A stretch of DNA of 64,000 bases from Chaetorhynchus papuensis (GCA_013396525.1 VWYX01000389.1:212810-276809); one strand, 5' to 3'; positions 51,231 to 62,100 are shown, numbered from the stretch's first letter. Notes: generated by a model from the sequence alone, not told the origin. A program made the numbers and translations.

Positions 51231-52739
51231 TACTCAGTAATTTTCATTGATATAATGAGCACAGTGGCAAAAAAAGCACCAGAATTCACTTCATTCTTTT
51301 CATTCTTCCTTAAACAATGTGTTGCTGATGTGTCACTACTAAGCTTCTGCTCTAAGTGGATCAGGCTTGAGTAAGGAGAGCTATCCAAATTCACTTGGAG
51401 GCTGTCTGTCAACAAGAACCCGTTGTATGTTTCTCTCCTGTTTACATTCTACCTGTGCTGGCTTGTATTAGAGTTAAATCTCCATTGAATCTATGACAGG
51501 TGTAGCAAACATATTGTAAATAATACCAGACTCCTTAGCGCTCTCACTGCAGATGGAGAAAAGATAGGGGAACCACAACTGGGTCAGACAGACATACCTG
51601 GAAGTGCAGTGCTATCAATCCTGCCTCCAGCTTAGGGCTGGTCCAGGGACAGTTCAGTTCCTCATTCCATTCCATGTGGAAATCAAATATACATTTCCCA
51701 TCTGTTCTCTTTGAAGTAGAATCTTTACTTTGACAGTGCTTTGAACAGTCTCCCAATCTGCATGAAAAATTCCTTAGTGTGCTCTGTTTAATCATGCTCA
51801 GAGATTTTTGGGAAATAGCTCTGATTAGTTCCAATATCATTAGGAATGACAGGGCTATGCTTTTACATGTATACTATATAACTTTTCCAGATGACAGACT
51901 TTATAAAATGAGCAACTACAACATCAGCAGGGAAGGCAAGAGAATGGGAAATAATGTTTATAAAGATTTTAACCTCTAGAAAAATAGAGATATCTGTGAG
52001 TCCTCAACTCACCTGCTCAGTTTTCAGGTGAGATGGGAGACAGACCTACAGGACCCTACACAACTTTCCTGGTTTGGGAAAGTTTTAACACTATCTGAAA
52101 GGCTATGAGTATTTTGATTTACTCACACTTCAGCTAATGGAAACTAGAGTCATGGAACACAGTTCGTTGCATTTTAGGAAGAACAAATCTGAACTACAAT
52201 TTGCCTAAAAACTTAAGATTCTCGCTAAAAGTATTTGTGTGATCTCTGGCTAGCCAAGCAGTTTCAGATGTTAATTGTATTCAGCAGCTCTATTAATGCA
52301 ACCAGAAGGTAAAATAGTGCAGATGGAAGGGTTCAAATATATAATCTCAGTGAACCAGAGGACTCAAGTCACAGATTAGGTAAAGTTGTGTTTACCACTA
52401 CAGTTTTACTCCTTGCTTTTTAATGACTGTGCCAGCCAGACTGTGGAAATCCAACCAGCAATTCCATTACCCAGATTTAGTCTGTGCTACAGTCTACACT
52501 ATTTCTTGTTTTATATAATTGGATGCTATTAAGTTGCTTGTTAAGAAAGAAGGTAATTTGTCTACTAAAATTCACTGAACAGTTTTTTCTTCCAAATCGA
52601 AGTAATCATAAGAAAATGTGAATATTTTGTGTGTCTGCCTACTTTCCTTTCATAAGAAATTGCTTAAAACTTAGGAGCTCTGTGTGGCAGTTCTGGAGGA
52701 GGTTTGATAGGCTGCTACATAAACTTGAGATTGAGAAAA
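51231..52739. other. spacer between CR1 C and CR1 D
   Basis: About 1.5 kb with no recognised element. The ORFs (66-98 codons) have no family resemblance. The upper end may include a poorly preserved start of CR1 D. Confidence 0.45.
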
Positions 52740-54129
52740 CAAATACATCTGGAAGACAGTTTGGAAGGAGGATCTGGGGAACTTCAAACTAGTCAGTCTA
52801 GCCTCAGCACAGGGAAAGTTTACGGAGCAGATCATCATGAGTGCCGTCACATGGCATATGAGGACAACCAGGGGATCAGGCCTAGGCATAACGAGTTTAG
52901 GAAGGGCAGGTCCTGCTTAACCAACCTCATCTCCTTCTGTGACAAGCTGAACCACTTGTGAAATGGGATGGAATGTGGAAAAGTGGATGAGGGAAAGGCT
53001 GTGAATGTTGTATATCTGTACTTCAGTAAAGCCTTTGACACAGTTTCCCATGGCATTTTTTGGAAGAAACTGGCTGCTCACGGATTGGACAGGTGCACAG
53101 TTCGTGGGGTAAAAACCGTCAGGATGGCTGGCTCCAGAGAGTGGTGGTGAGTGGAGTTATATCCAGCTGGTGGCCGTTCATGGGCGGGGTTCCTTTGGGC
53201 TCAGCATTTGGAACAGTTCTTTTTAATATCTTTATCAATGATCTGGATGAGGGGATTGAGTGCACCCTCAGTCAGTTCACAGGTGAAATCAAATTGTATG
53301 GGAATGTTGATCTGCTGGAGGGCAGGAAGGCTCCACAGAGGGATCTGGACAGGCTGGATTGATGGGCTGAGGCCAGTGGTGTGAGGTTCAACAAGGCCAA
53401 GTGCTGGGTCCTGCCCTTGGCTCACAACAACCCCAGGCAGCGCCACAGGCTGGGACAGAGGGGCTGGAAAGGAGCTGGGGGTGCTGGTGACAGCAGCTGA
53501 ACATGAGCCAGGGTGTGCCCAGGTGGCCAAGAAGGCCAAGGGCATCCTGGCCTGGATCAGCAATGGTGTGGCCAGCAGGAGCAGGGCAGGGATTGTCCCC
53601 TGTACTGGGCACTGGTGAGGCCCCACCTCGAGTGCTGTGTCCAGTTCTGGGCCCCTCACTGCAAGAAAGACATTGAGGGGCTGGAGGGAGTCCAGAGAAG
53701 GGCAAAAGAGCTGGGGAAGGGTCTGGAGCACAAGTCCTGTGAGGAGCAGCTGAGGGAGCTGGGGGTGTTTATCCTGGAGAAAAGGAGGCTCAGGGGAGAC
53801 CTTTTAACTCTCTACAACTTCCAGAAAGAAGGCTGTAGACAGGTGGGAGTCAGCCTCTTCTCCCAGGTAACAAGAGATAGGACAAGAGGAGATGGCCTCA
53901 CTTGCACCAGGGGAGGTTTAGATTGGATATCAGGAAAAAATTCTTCACAGAAAAGCCTTGGACCAGGTTGCCCAGGGAAGTGGTAGAATTGCCATCCCAG
54001 CCACTGTTCAAAAACCTGTGGATTTGGTGCTAAGAGCCATGGTTTCATAGTGAACTTGGCAATGCTGGGTTATTGGTTTGGTTCCATAATCTTAGAGGTC
54101 TTTTCCAGCCTTAATGATTCTATGATTCC
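52740..54129 (+). mobile_element. CR1 LINE copy D, 5'-truncated, about 1.4 kb
   Basis: This plus-strand CR1 starts inside the reverse transcriptase and runs through the C-terminal part and the short 3' untranslated region to the tail (TTAATGATTCTATGATTC, ending near 54129). Recognisable translations are GRSCLTNLISFCDKL (near 52920), FSKAFDTVSHG (near 53030), FINDLDEGIECTLS (near 53240), RPHLECCVQFWAPHCKKDIE (near 53620) and LEKRRLRGDLLTLYN (near 53790). Its upstream edge is blurred. 53380-53830 is clearly richer in GC than the surroundings, as in the CR1 consensus. Confidence 0.93.
52847..53986 (+). pseudogene. CR1 ORF2 reverse-transcriptase and C-terminal remains
   Basis: The reading changes frame several times: 52704-52961, 52968-53150, 53060-53362 and 53513-53986. 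The last ORF (157 codons) holds the well-kept C-terminal CR1 domain of unknown catalytic role. The active-site block that should read FADDTKL reads FTGEIKL, so both aspartates are gone. The block before it (VPQGSVLGPVLFN in intact copies) reads VPLGSAFGTVLFN. The copy is dead. Confidence 0.8.
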
Positions 54130-54619
54130 AAGTAAGTCCTATACAGGTTAAAATGGCTTGACTGATAAGCCTTAACTTAAAGCTGTAATCAGAGAACCAC
54201 CGTTCCTTCTGAAGTTGCTCTACAGCCTGTTCTTTTTCCCTCTCTATTTGGACTTCTGTTCTTAACCTGAAGTGAAACATAAAATTCCTACCATTAAAAT
54301 TTACAACCCATGCAATTATTGGAGCAGTGATAGAAAACAGGAAAAAGTCACTGATGCAAGTAAATTCTGAGTTATTTGGTGTTTCATGGGCTAGAAAACT
54401 GTGTGTATACAAATACGAAATCAAGCATGTGTGAGAAAAACATAGGCCATATTTAAAGAGGATGAAGGCTCAGTTCGGTAAGCAACAACTTAGAAAAGAT
54501 ATTATGTAGTCTTGGAAGAAAATCGGCTGTTGCGATAGACAACCAGTATCCAAGTTATCTGCCTGGACAGGCTGCATACTTTTGAGGATGACAGAAAAGA
54601 ACCACTACTGCAGCTGCCT

Positions 54620-55010
54620 TACCTGCCAAATGTCTGGGACGAGCGTGCATGTGCATGGCAGGTAGGCTGAGACAAGCACACCGGAGAATTTGGAGAGCTG
54701 GGCAACCATGCATGCAGCAGAGCTGGGAGGCACTCACGCGTGGCAGCAGCATTCAGCTTCCACGTCTCCCTGGTTAAATCTGGCTGTGTGTCTTGTGCCG
54801 AAGGGCACATGGCTCTGGGCTGCCCGGAGAGGTGGCACTGTGGAGCACGCTGCCCTCCTGCCAGCACAGCCTGCCCAGCCTGCAACCAGCCCTGAAGCCG
54901 CCCTGCAGAATGTACCGATAGGCCACAAACTGAACTTAACCCCTGAGGCTGCAAACACCTCCTAAACCACGGGCTGAGCTTCCCCACCACACCGAAGGAT
55001 AGTAAATTAA
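54620..55010. other. CpG-richer patch in AT-rich surroundings
   Basis: About a dozen CpG pairs fall in 390 bases, for example GGGACGAGCGTGC, CTCACGCGTGG, GTGCCGAAGG, GCCCGGAG and AAGCCGCCC. The flanks have very few. It is open on both strands for 75-140 codons. It could be a weak CpG island, a fragment of an LTR or a recently inserted GC-rich piece. No exon or element could be identified. Confidence 0.4.
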
Positions 55011-55929
55011 ACCCTGTATGTCTTACTAAAGGAATATCCACCAGGAAGTTGTTTTATTTCTTCTGAAAAGAGTCTGCCTGGCTTTTGGAATATTAAGTAG
55101 GATAAATACCACCTAAATCAGATCATCCACACAGAACTGTTCACTGGGTTTCCTTACAGTAATGAGTGAGAAATAGGCATTTTTGTGATATGATTCATTT
55201 AGGGTAGGCTTGTGAAATCTGCAAAATGCATTCTGTCCTCAAAGTGACTGTCTCTCACCAGCGACATATAGGGCTCTTGAGTGAGTACTTCACCTTTGGT
55301 CAGTTTCCTCCCACCCACTCTGTCTTTTCCAGTGCACACAATTGTGAAAATAGGTAGATACTTCACAAAAGATTGCAGAAAGAACCTTGAGAATGAAGAG
55401 GTAATTTGGAAATTTACTTTACACTGAGGTAGTGTAGGAGCCTTGCTTAACTGTTCAGCTTAACCAGAAGAAAATTAAGACTCAGTCTAATCATATCCAC
55501 AACATACCACCAACCATTAGACTTTCAGATTAACAGATACTAGTCTAAAATGTTGCATTAGGAGACAGAAGAAATTCTGGAATAGAAATAAGTAACAGTC
55601 TTAACAGTGATGATAGTTAAAATGGCATCAGTTTTACAAGATTAATCAAATATTAATGTCACATCTTTCTGCATCACATAAAACAAGGATGACAATATAA
55701 AAAGACACAAATTAAATTAGAGCCAAGTTCTGGGCAGGAAAAAAATTATGCTGATGTATATACCTCCTCCTGGGAAATTCTAAGTCAAATCTCAATGAGC
55801 TCAACTCAGTTTTCAGAAGTGTACCTACTAGACTTCTTTTCTAATACTGAAAGAGTATTAAAAACTCCTGAAAGAGGAATTTTACTGTTCTGGAAAGAAA
55901 AGCCTTGTCTAAAGGTGTGAGCTTAACTC

Positions 55930-56010
55930 AGTGAGCCAGAAAGACTTTGTGTCTAATCCAGTCTTGTCTCTAATTCCTTCTGTTGCCTTGGGCAAGTCAC
56001 TGAAAACCTA
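55930..56010 (+). mobile_element. possible MIR-like SINE remnant
   Basis: TTGCCTTGGGCAAGTCACTG preceded by a CTAATTCCTTCTG block matches the core of MIR-type SINEs (TGTGACCTTGGGCAAGTCACT). Only the core is clear. Confidence 0.45.
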
Positions 56011-57184
56011 AATTAAGAACAGTAAAAATTTAAGAGTTATATTAATGCAAAATATTGTTATTTTCAAAATAAAAATTTTAATGTCAAAAACCATCAATAA
56101 AAGCAGTAAGGAAAAGAAGTACAGCCTTGCAAGACTCATAGGAATTTTGGAGTCTCAAGCAATATTGAAGCCAGAATGAATGAATTGGGAAAGTGGGGTT
56201 TGAATCAATCTAAGCAAGTTGAGACTTACACTTAAACTCATGCAGTTTTACTCACCTGATACAAGATAATCTAGATATTTGCTCAGCAGAGTACATAGTG
56301 AAGGTTTGTGTAATGAGGGGAAAAATCCTACAGCATGTGGCTGTCATTCCAATTTGATGAAACATAAAAATTATAAACCTGCTATGGGTACACCAACAAA
56401 CTGGAACAAAGACTGACTCTTGAAAGCTTTAATATCCTCCCACCAGGAAAGAATTAGAAGGAGCTGAGCTAGATTAAACATAACAGTCTAAATTCTGCTC
56501 CTGACTACATGCATGCAAATCTTAAATAACATAACTTAAAGACTTATTTTGGACTTAAATTGGTGTCCCTGTAAGCTTGAATTTTGGCCAGCTTTTATTT
56601 CAGCTGGGAAGAAGAAAACATGTTTATAAAATCTGAGCAGCCTACAGTTTATCTGCCTTTAAAAAGACACACTGTGAGCAAGCCAGTAATAGACTTCCAG
56701 CTGTAGTGAGATGTTGGACTGTGCTGGATAACATAACAGCATACAGGCTGCTGGCTGGAGAACAGCTTATTATCTTCTAACCATGTGTCAGTGCCAACTC
56801 AAAGGCATCTGGGCAAGTTGGTAAAGCACACAGATTGTCCTGAGCTTTATAAAGCAACATAAACTTCTCTCAGAAAAAAGCTGGCAGAAGCAGCTAGGTC
56901 AGTGATATGGAACTAGGAGGCTGCACCTTTTCGTGGCCTGCTTCAAGCATCTTGTCAGACTACAGGCAAATTCCAGAGATTCACTTTCATCTTGTCCAAC
57001 TCAGAGCATTTAGTGTCCTCCTGGATGCTGATATAAGTCATGTATGTCTCAGGCACCTTCTGGAAAGACCTGACATTCCCTCCTGAGTACAGGCATTCCT
57101 CACAAGGGCTGAGTTTCTGACTTAGGTGCTGTAAATGGCATAAAAGCAGGGTAAATCCTCCCTGGGTTGCTGGCTGATTTGATT

Positions 57185-57285
57185 GCCCAGCTGTACAATG
57201 GAAATAATAGGATCTGACAAGGGAAATGTGAAGATAACAACAGAGACTGTGAGACACTCAAATGTTATGATAATAGATGTTGTAC
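57185..57285 (+). mobile_element. MIR-like ancient SINE, 3' half
   Basis: CCCAGCTGTACAATGGAAAT, AATAGGATCTGACAAGGG, then ATGTGAAGATAAC and CTGTGAGACACTCAAATG, TTATGATAATAGATGTTG follow the 3' half of an amniote MIR (TCTGTAAAATGGGGATAATA, ... GTGAGGAT, ... GAGACACTCAGATACTATGG). The order and spacing agree over about 100 bases. Confidence 0.55.
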
Positions 57286-58827
57286 ATGACCTTAAAGTAG
57301 ATAAATATGAAACGAATTATTCACATATCTTTCATTAGTCGATGACAGAACCATTCTGATTCCAACACAGCTGCAATGACCTACACTGTTTTCAGCTGTT
57401 CCTTCTCCTTTATTTTTTTTTTTATATCTTGCTTGCATTTAATGTGTTTTCAGGGCTAACTTTTTGCTAACTATGTATTATTCAAGAGTAATAAATAAAA
57501 ACTGTAATAACCTTTTATTTCCAACGAACCCCAGGAAATGTTCAGCTCTCCCTCTCCCCACTTTAAAACCTCCACCCTAGGAGTATATGCAGCACATGTG
57601 AAGAATGTCTGGATAATGAGTAATTCTTAGTCACGAACAATACTTACAGATTTGCAATTTTGGCAGCTGAGAGTAGGATTCCCTGTTTGTACTGTGTCCA
57701 GTCCTTTCCTGCAGCTCTTCCCCCTTAGAGGCCCTGATTGTGTAGACATATTTAGCAAGAAGGTCCTCTCATTTACATGAAGCTTTACTGTTATCTGAGA
57801 ATCCCTCCCAGGAAGCCAGGCAACCTGCTCATCACTGCGGGATGAGAAACTTTTGCCTTCTTCTTCAGTATTTTAGCTGCTAAAATTCATACAGATGCCT
57901 AAGTACTAAATTTCTCCAGAAATCAGTGAGGGACAAGTACTCAGGCAAGCAGGTAGGAGCTCATACAGCTTAAAAATTAACCTTTTCTATCCCTGAAATG
58001 GGGTCCCTTATACCTTTCCATGCCCCACTGAGGCTGTCTCTGTCTCATACATGCTGTGGAGTGCCAGCTGATATCGAGTGGTTTCCAGTGGCCTGAACAG
58101 CAGTCCAGGCATCCATGGGGACTTATGGGTGCTTGGCAGCTGCACTTCCATCAACAAATTCACTTAAGCTTCTGCAGATTTTGGGTAATGAATATAAATC
58201 ACTGTTGGTTTTTATGAAATAAATTGGCAATCTAAGCCTACTTTACATATGACCATACTACAAAGTCATCCACAGCATTTGCTGATACAATGAGAATACA
58301 CCTTTTTCACACATTGTTATGATTCATATAGCTGGTTGTGCTGTTGTTCACAGTTTCAGTGAAGAGGTCACACCACAGGTTCATGGAGGGCATAGGTTGA
58401 ATGAACTAACCCCTGAGTCTTCAAGCCTCTGGTGAGGAAAGTATGGAAGGATTTGCATTCTACAGTTTGTGAGTGTGTCAATACACAGAAAACGTATTTT
58501 CTATCAAGAGTTCAGAGCAGCAGCCATAAGACCTTTAACAGTCAGTCAGCTTAAGACTTCATAGATGCAAATAATGCTATTGATTTGGGTGAGTTTATCG
58601 AGGGAAAGACAGCTTCACTGTGTATTTTGTCTTTGCTAAAAGAACATCTATAATCCTACAGGTGTGGGCAATTCTTACTTCAGGAGAAGTTATCATAGAA
58701 CCACAGAATGGATAAGGTTGGAAAGGACCACAGTGGGTCACCTGGTTCAACCTTCCTGCTCATGCACAGCCATCCTAGAGCACATGATTGCACTCAGATG
58801 GTTCTTGAGTATCTCTGGTGAGGGAGA

Positions 58828-60159
58828 CTACACAATTTTCCTGGGCAGTCTGTTCCGGTGCTTGGTCATCCACACTGTAAAGAAGTTCCTCCTCATGTTC
58901 AGGTGGAAAGTCCTGTGTATCAGTTCCTGCCCGTTGCCTCTTGTCCAATTGGTTGGCACCACCAAAAAAGGCCTGGCCCCATTATCTTGACACCTTCCCT
59001 TCAGATATTGACAGACCTTGATGAGATCCCTATTCAGCCATCTCTTCTCGAGGCTGAAGAGGTGCAACTCTCTCAGCCTTTCCTTGTGAGACAGACGCTC
59101 CAATTACGTGATCATCTCTGTTGCTCTCATCTGGACTCACTCCAGGAATTCCATGCCTCTGCTGTGCTGAGGAGCCCAGAACTGCACAGAGTATTCCAGA
59201 TTGCAGCCTCACTAGGGCTGAGTAGATGGGCAGGAGCAGCTCTCTTGACCTAATGCCCCCCAGGATCCCATTGGCCTTCTTGGCCACAAGGACACACTGC
59301 TGGCTCATGGACAGCTTATTGTCCACCAGGACCCCCAGGTCCTTCTCTGCAGAGCTGCTTTCCATCAGGTCAGCCCCCAGCTTATACTGGGGATCATTCC
59401 TCCCCAGGTGCAGAACCCTGTGCTTGCCCTTGTTGAATTTTGGGTTCTTCTCAGCCCAACTCTCCAATCTATCAAGGTCCTTCCAAAGGGTTGCACAGGT
59501 ATTGCATGGTATTGACCAGTCCTCCCAGGTTTGTATCATTAGCAAACATGCTGAGGAGACATCTGCCCCTTCCTCCAAGCCACTGATGAATAAGTTACAC
59601 CATACTGGGCCCAATATAGAACTTTCTGGGGCACCCTTAGTGATAAACCTCCAACTAGAGTCTGCGTCTCTGATTACAACCCCGTGGGATCTGTCACTGA
59701 GACAGTTCTCAATTCCTTTCACTGTCCTCTCATGCAGTCCACACCGCCTGAGTTTTCCTATGAGCATGTGAGAAACAGGGTCAAAAGCCTTGCTGAAACT
59801 GACGTAGAAAATATCCACTGCTCTCCCGTCATCCATTCAAGTAGTTGTTTCATTGTAAAGGCTATAAGGTCCATCAAACATGACTTACATTTATTGAATC
59901 CATGCTGACTACTCCTGATCAGCTTCTTGTCTTCCATGTAGATAGAGATGGCCCCCAGAATGAGGTGCTCCGTCATCTCTCCAGGGACTGAGGTGAGGCT
60001 GAGTGGCTGGTAGTTCCCTGGGTCCTCCTTCTTGGCCTTTTTGAAGACCAGGATGATGTTTGCTTTCTTCCAGTCATCAAGCACCTCTCCTGATTGCCAC
60101 AACCTTTGAAAAACAATCATGAGTGGCCTCCATATGGTGTCCACCAGCTCTCGCAGCAC
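58828..60159 (-). pseudogene. CR1 E reverse transcriptase and C-terminal domain
   Basis: ORF 59758-60159 (133 codons) carries LRELVD, the block WKKANIILVFKKAKKEDPGN and YQPLSLTSVPGEM. ORF 59030-59836 (268 codons, the longest coding remnant in the window) continues with VSFSKAFDPVSH, FNKGKHRVLHLGR and LGVLVDNKLSMSQQCVLVAK. The active-site block near 59540 reads FANDT in its own frame, with Asn for the first Asp, and lies out of frame with its flanks within the long ORF. ORF 58828-59103 carries the end (LFSLEKRWLNRDLI ... RRNFFTVWMTKHRNRLPR). Frameshifts and this substitution rule out activity. Confidence 0.85.
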
Positions 60160-60710
60160 TCATGGATGCATCCCATTAGCACCCATGGTTGTATGTCAAG
60201 TTTGTCCAGGTGTTCTCTGACCCCATCCTTCTGGACCAAGTGATACTCTTCACTCCAACATCCATTTACCTTGGACTCAGGGGTCAGAGACCCCTGAGGC
60301 CTGATCTGGTGTGGTGACTGATGCAAAGAAGGTATTCAGTAACTCTGCCTTCTCTCCATCCTCTGTTACCACAGCCCTCCCTCCATTTAGTAATGAGCCC
60401 ACATTATCTTTTGTTTTTCTTTTGTTACTGATGTATTTGAAGAAGTCCTTCTTATTGTCCTTGACATCCTTGGACAGATTTATTCCAAATGGGCTTTGGC
60501 CTTCCTCATATCATTTCTACTTACTCTGACATGTCTCTGTATTCATTTGAGTGACCTGATCCTGCTTCCATCTCCTTTGTATTTCTTGCTTATACTTCAG
60601 AAATGACAGTAGTTCTCTATTCATATATGGAGGTTTCCTGCCTCTTTGGCCCACTTTCTTTCTCATTGGAATGCATTGTTCTTTAGCCTGGAGGAAATAA
60701 TCCTTGAATA

Positions 60711-60855
60711 TCACAGAATCACAGAATCTCCTGAGCTGGAAGGGACCCACAAAGATCATCAAGTCCAGGTCTTAAGTGGATGGCCCATATGGAATTGAAC
60801 CCACAACCCCATGGTATTATTAACACCATGCTCTAGTTAACTGTGCTAATCTCAG
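60711..60855 (-). mobile_element. tRNA-Ile-headed SINE with CR1-type tail (TguSINE1-like)
   Basis: On the minus strand 60854-60781 follows tRNA-Ile(AAU) over its whole length. The A-box region is TTAGCACAGTTAACTAGAGC, the anticodon loop keeps AAT in TTAATAATACC, the B box is GGGTTCAATTCC, and the acceptor end CCATATGGGCCA is exact. 60780-60711 is a CR1-type 3' end: GATGATCTTTGTGGGTCCC, TTCCAGCTCAGGAG, then ATTCTGTGATTCTGTGATA. This head-and-tail structure is that of the songbird SINE I know as TguSINE1, moved by CR1 enzyme. It interrupts CR1 E between IPWK... and IFKDYF. It is not a working tRNA gene: stems are broken and it is fused to a LINE tail. Confidence 0.85.
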
Positions 60856-61190
60856 TGGCAACTTGCCACTCTTGTACCCCTCTTCCCTGTAGAGGCCTGT
60901 TTCCATGGAATTCTTCCAAGAAGTTCCCTGAAGAATGTAGCTCTCCTGAAGTCCATGGTTATGATCTTACTTGCTGTCCTGCTCCCTCCTCACCCAATAG
61001 TGAGCTCTACAATCTCATGGTCACTACAGCCAAGGCTTCACATCTCCAAGAAGGCCTTCCCTGTTTGTTAGTATAAGGTCAAACAGCACATCATTCCTTG
61101 TAAGCCTCTCCACTGCTTGTGGAAGTTGTCATCAGTGCTTTCCAGAAACCACCTGGACTGTTTGTGTTTCACTGTGTTGCTTCTCCAGCA

Positions 61191-61248
61191 GATGTCACAG
61201 AATATTCTGACTTGGAAGGGACACACAAGCATCATCAGGATGATGTCA
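61191..61248. repeat. 7-bp direct repeat flanking the tail-only insert
   Basis: GATGTCA at 61191-61197 and at 61242-61248. In intact CR1 copies this sequence (TGACATC on the coding strand, within the ...PDICW codons) occurs once, so one copy is extra. Together with the insert it adds 51 bases, 17 codons, and keeps the frame open. Confidence 0.7.
61198..61241 (-). mobile_element. 44-bp tail-only CR1/SINE insert
   Basis: CAGAATATTCTGACTTGGAA GGGACACACAAGCATCATC matches the reversed tail of the nearby SINE (CAGAATCTCCTGAGCTGGAA GGGACCCACAAAGATCATC). It lies inside the CR1 E endonuclease and is bounded by GATGTCA at 61191-61197 and again at 61242-61248. It is best read as an extremely 5'-truncated retroposition whose target-site duplication is still visible. 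Confidence 0.7.
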
Positions 61249-61849
61249 GGAGAGCTAAAGTCCCTCACAAAACCAGGGCTGCTTCTAGTTGCCTATAGAA
61301 GGCGTCATCCACTTCCTCCTCCTGATCAGGTAGTCTGCACCCACAACAGTGGGAGTTTATTAATCAGCCCTTTTATCTTAACCCATAAGTTCTTGATACG
61401 CTCATCATTCACCCCAAGACCTTCCAAGTGTTGCTTCACAATAAGGACAACTCCACCACCACACCTTCCTGGTCTGTCTTTCCTAAACAGGGTGTAGCCC
61501 TTCCTGACAACATTCCAGTCATGTGAGCCATCCCACCACGTCTCTGTAACTGCAATGAGATCAAAACCTGTGACTGCACACAGAGCTCTAGTTCATCTTG
61601 TCTGTTCCTCACACGCCATATGTTGTACAAGTACTTTACAGAGATATTTGATTGTGTCAATATTGCAGTAGGGGTGTAAAGGGACACTCCATAGTCCTGT
61701 CTTGTGGTTACACCTTTGTCTGCTTGTACTTGCTCAAGGTATTCCATCATAAGTCTCCTTTTGCTATTAGCGTGGTCACAATAGTCCTCCCTTGCTGCAC
61801 ATTATTTCTCTCAAGCCTGGTTATATCTCCATCACCCTTAAAATCTAGT

Positions 61850-61924
61850 TTAAAACTCTCTCAACAGGTCTAATAACTCCTGCGCTAAGATCTTTTTTCC
61901 CCTTTGAGAGAGGTGGATCCCGTT
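61850..61924 (-). pseudogene. CR1 ORF1 C-terminal esterase block
   Basis: The minus strand reads NGIHLSQRGKKILAQELLDL and LREF, followed by a stop (TAA, 61852-61850). CR1 ORF1 is known to carry an SGNH-type esterase whose last conserved block is D-G-x-H-L. Here the aspartate is asparagine and the histidine is kept. An in-frame TGA lies just upstream (near 61933), so the remaining ORF1 is broken. The block identifies the sequence beyond ORF2 as part of the same element. Confidence 0.65.
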
Positions 61925-62100
61925 ATGTGCTACTCATTGATGCTAAGAGACTATGATTTCCTTCATATGATAATTACCCTCTTGTCTAGTTGTCTGACAA
62001 AACCAGTTCACCCAGTCTCACTCATGTGCTGCCTGACTGTGTGGGATGCTCTTACCTGCCACCTCAATTCCCATGTAGGCGAAAGAGGAAGCATCTGATG

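Larger units (their letters stand above)
54130..58692. other. stretch between CR1 D and CR1 E
   Basis: It holds a CpG-richer patch (54620-55010), two MIR-like remnants (55930-56010 and 57185-57285) and otherwise AT-rich unique sequence. The longest ORF (54619-55041, minus, 140 codons) lies in the CpG-richer patch and has no recognised family. Confidence 0.45.
60517..61670 (-). pseudogene. CR1 E ORF2 endonuclease and linker remains
   Basis: Reading the minus strand gives the apurinic-type endonuclease of CR1: TETWWDGSHDWN (61547 downward, the glutamate of the TETWW motif is kept), FRKDRPGR, then RDFSSPDI where intact copies have GDFN, then ICWRSNTVKHKQSRWFLEST and DDNF. Beyond a decayed part, MDFRRATFF and LLGRIPWK lead to the SINE insertion. 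After it, IFKDYFLQAKEQCIPMRKKV and GRKPPYMNRELLSFLKYKQE begin the linker. The pieces lie in several frames. The asparagine of the GDFN motif is serine here, which should impair cutting. Confidence 0.8.
58693..62100 (-). mobile_element. CR1 LINE copy E, long, with later insertions
   Basis: This is the most complete CR1 here. Read on the minus strand it holds the end of ORF1 with an esterase block (near 61924-61850), a short intergenic part, the ORF2 endonuclease region (about 61670-60860), the linker (60762-60517), the reverse transcriptase (about 60160-59400), the C-terminal domain (to about 58800) and the 3' tail (58693, TCATAGAACCACAGAATGG reversed). Without its insertions it is about 3.2 kb, against about 4.5 kb for full-length CR1. 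A SINE (60711-60855) and a tail-only insert (61198-61241) sit inside it, so both are younger. The 5' limit is uncertain by about 100 bases. Confidence 0.9.

Noticed and set aside
53388..53731. Minus-strand ORFs of 105-176 codons within CR1 D
   Set aside because: They are antisense shadows of the GC-rich CR1 C-terminal region.
60781..60854. A functional tRNA-Ile gene
   Set aside because: The stems are broken by substitutions and the 3' end runs straight into a CR1 tail, so this is a SINE head.
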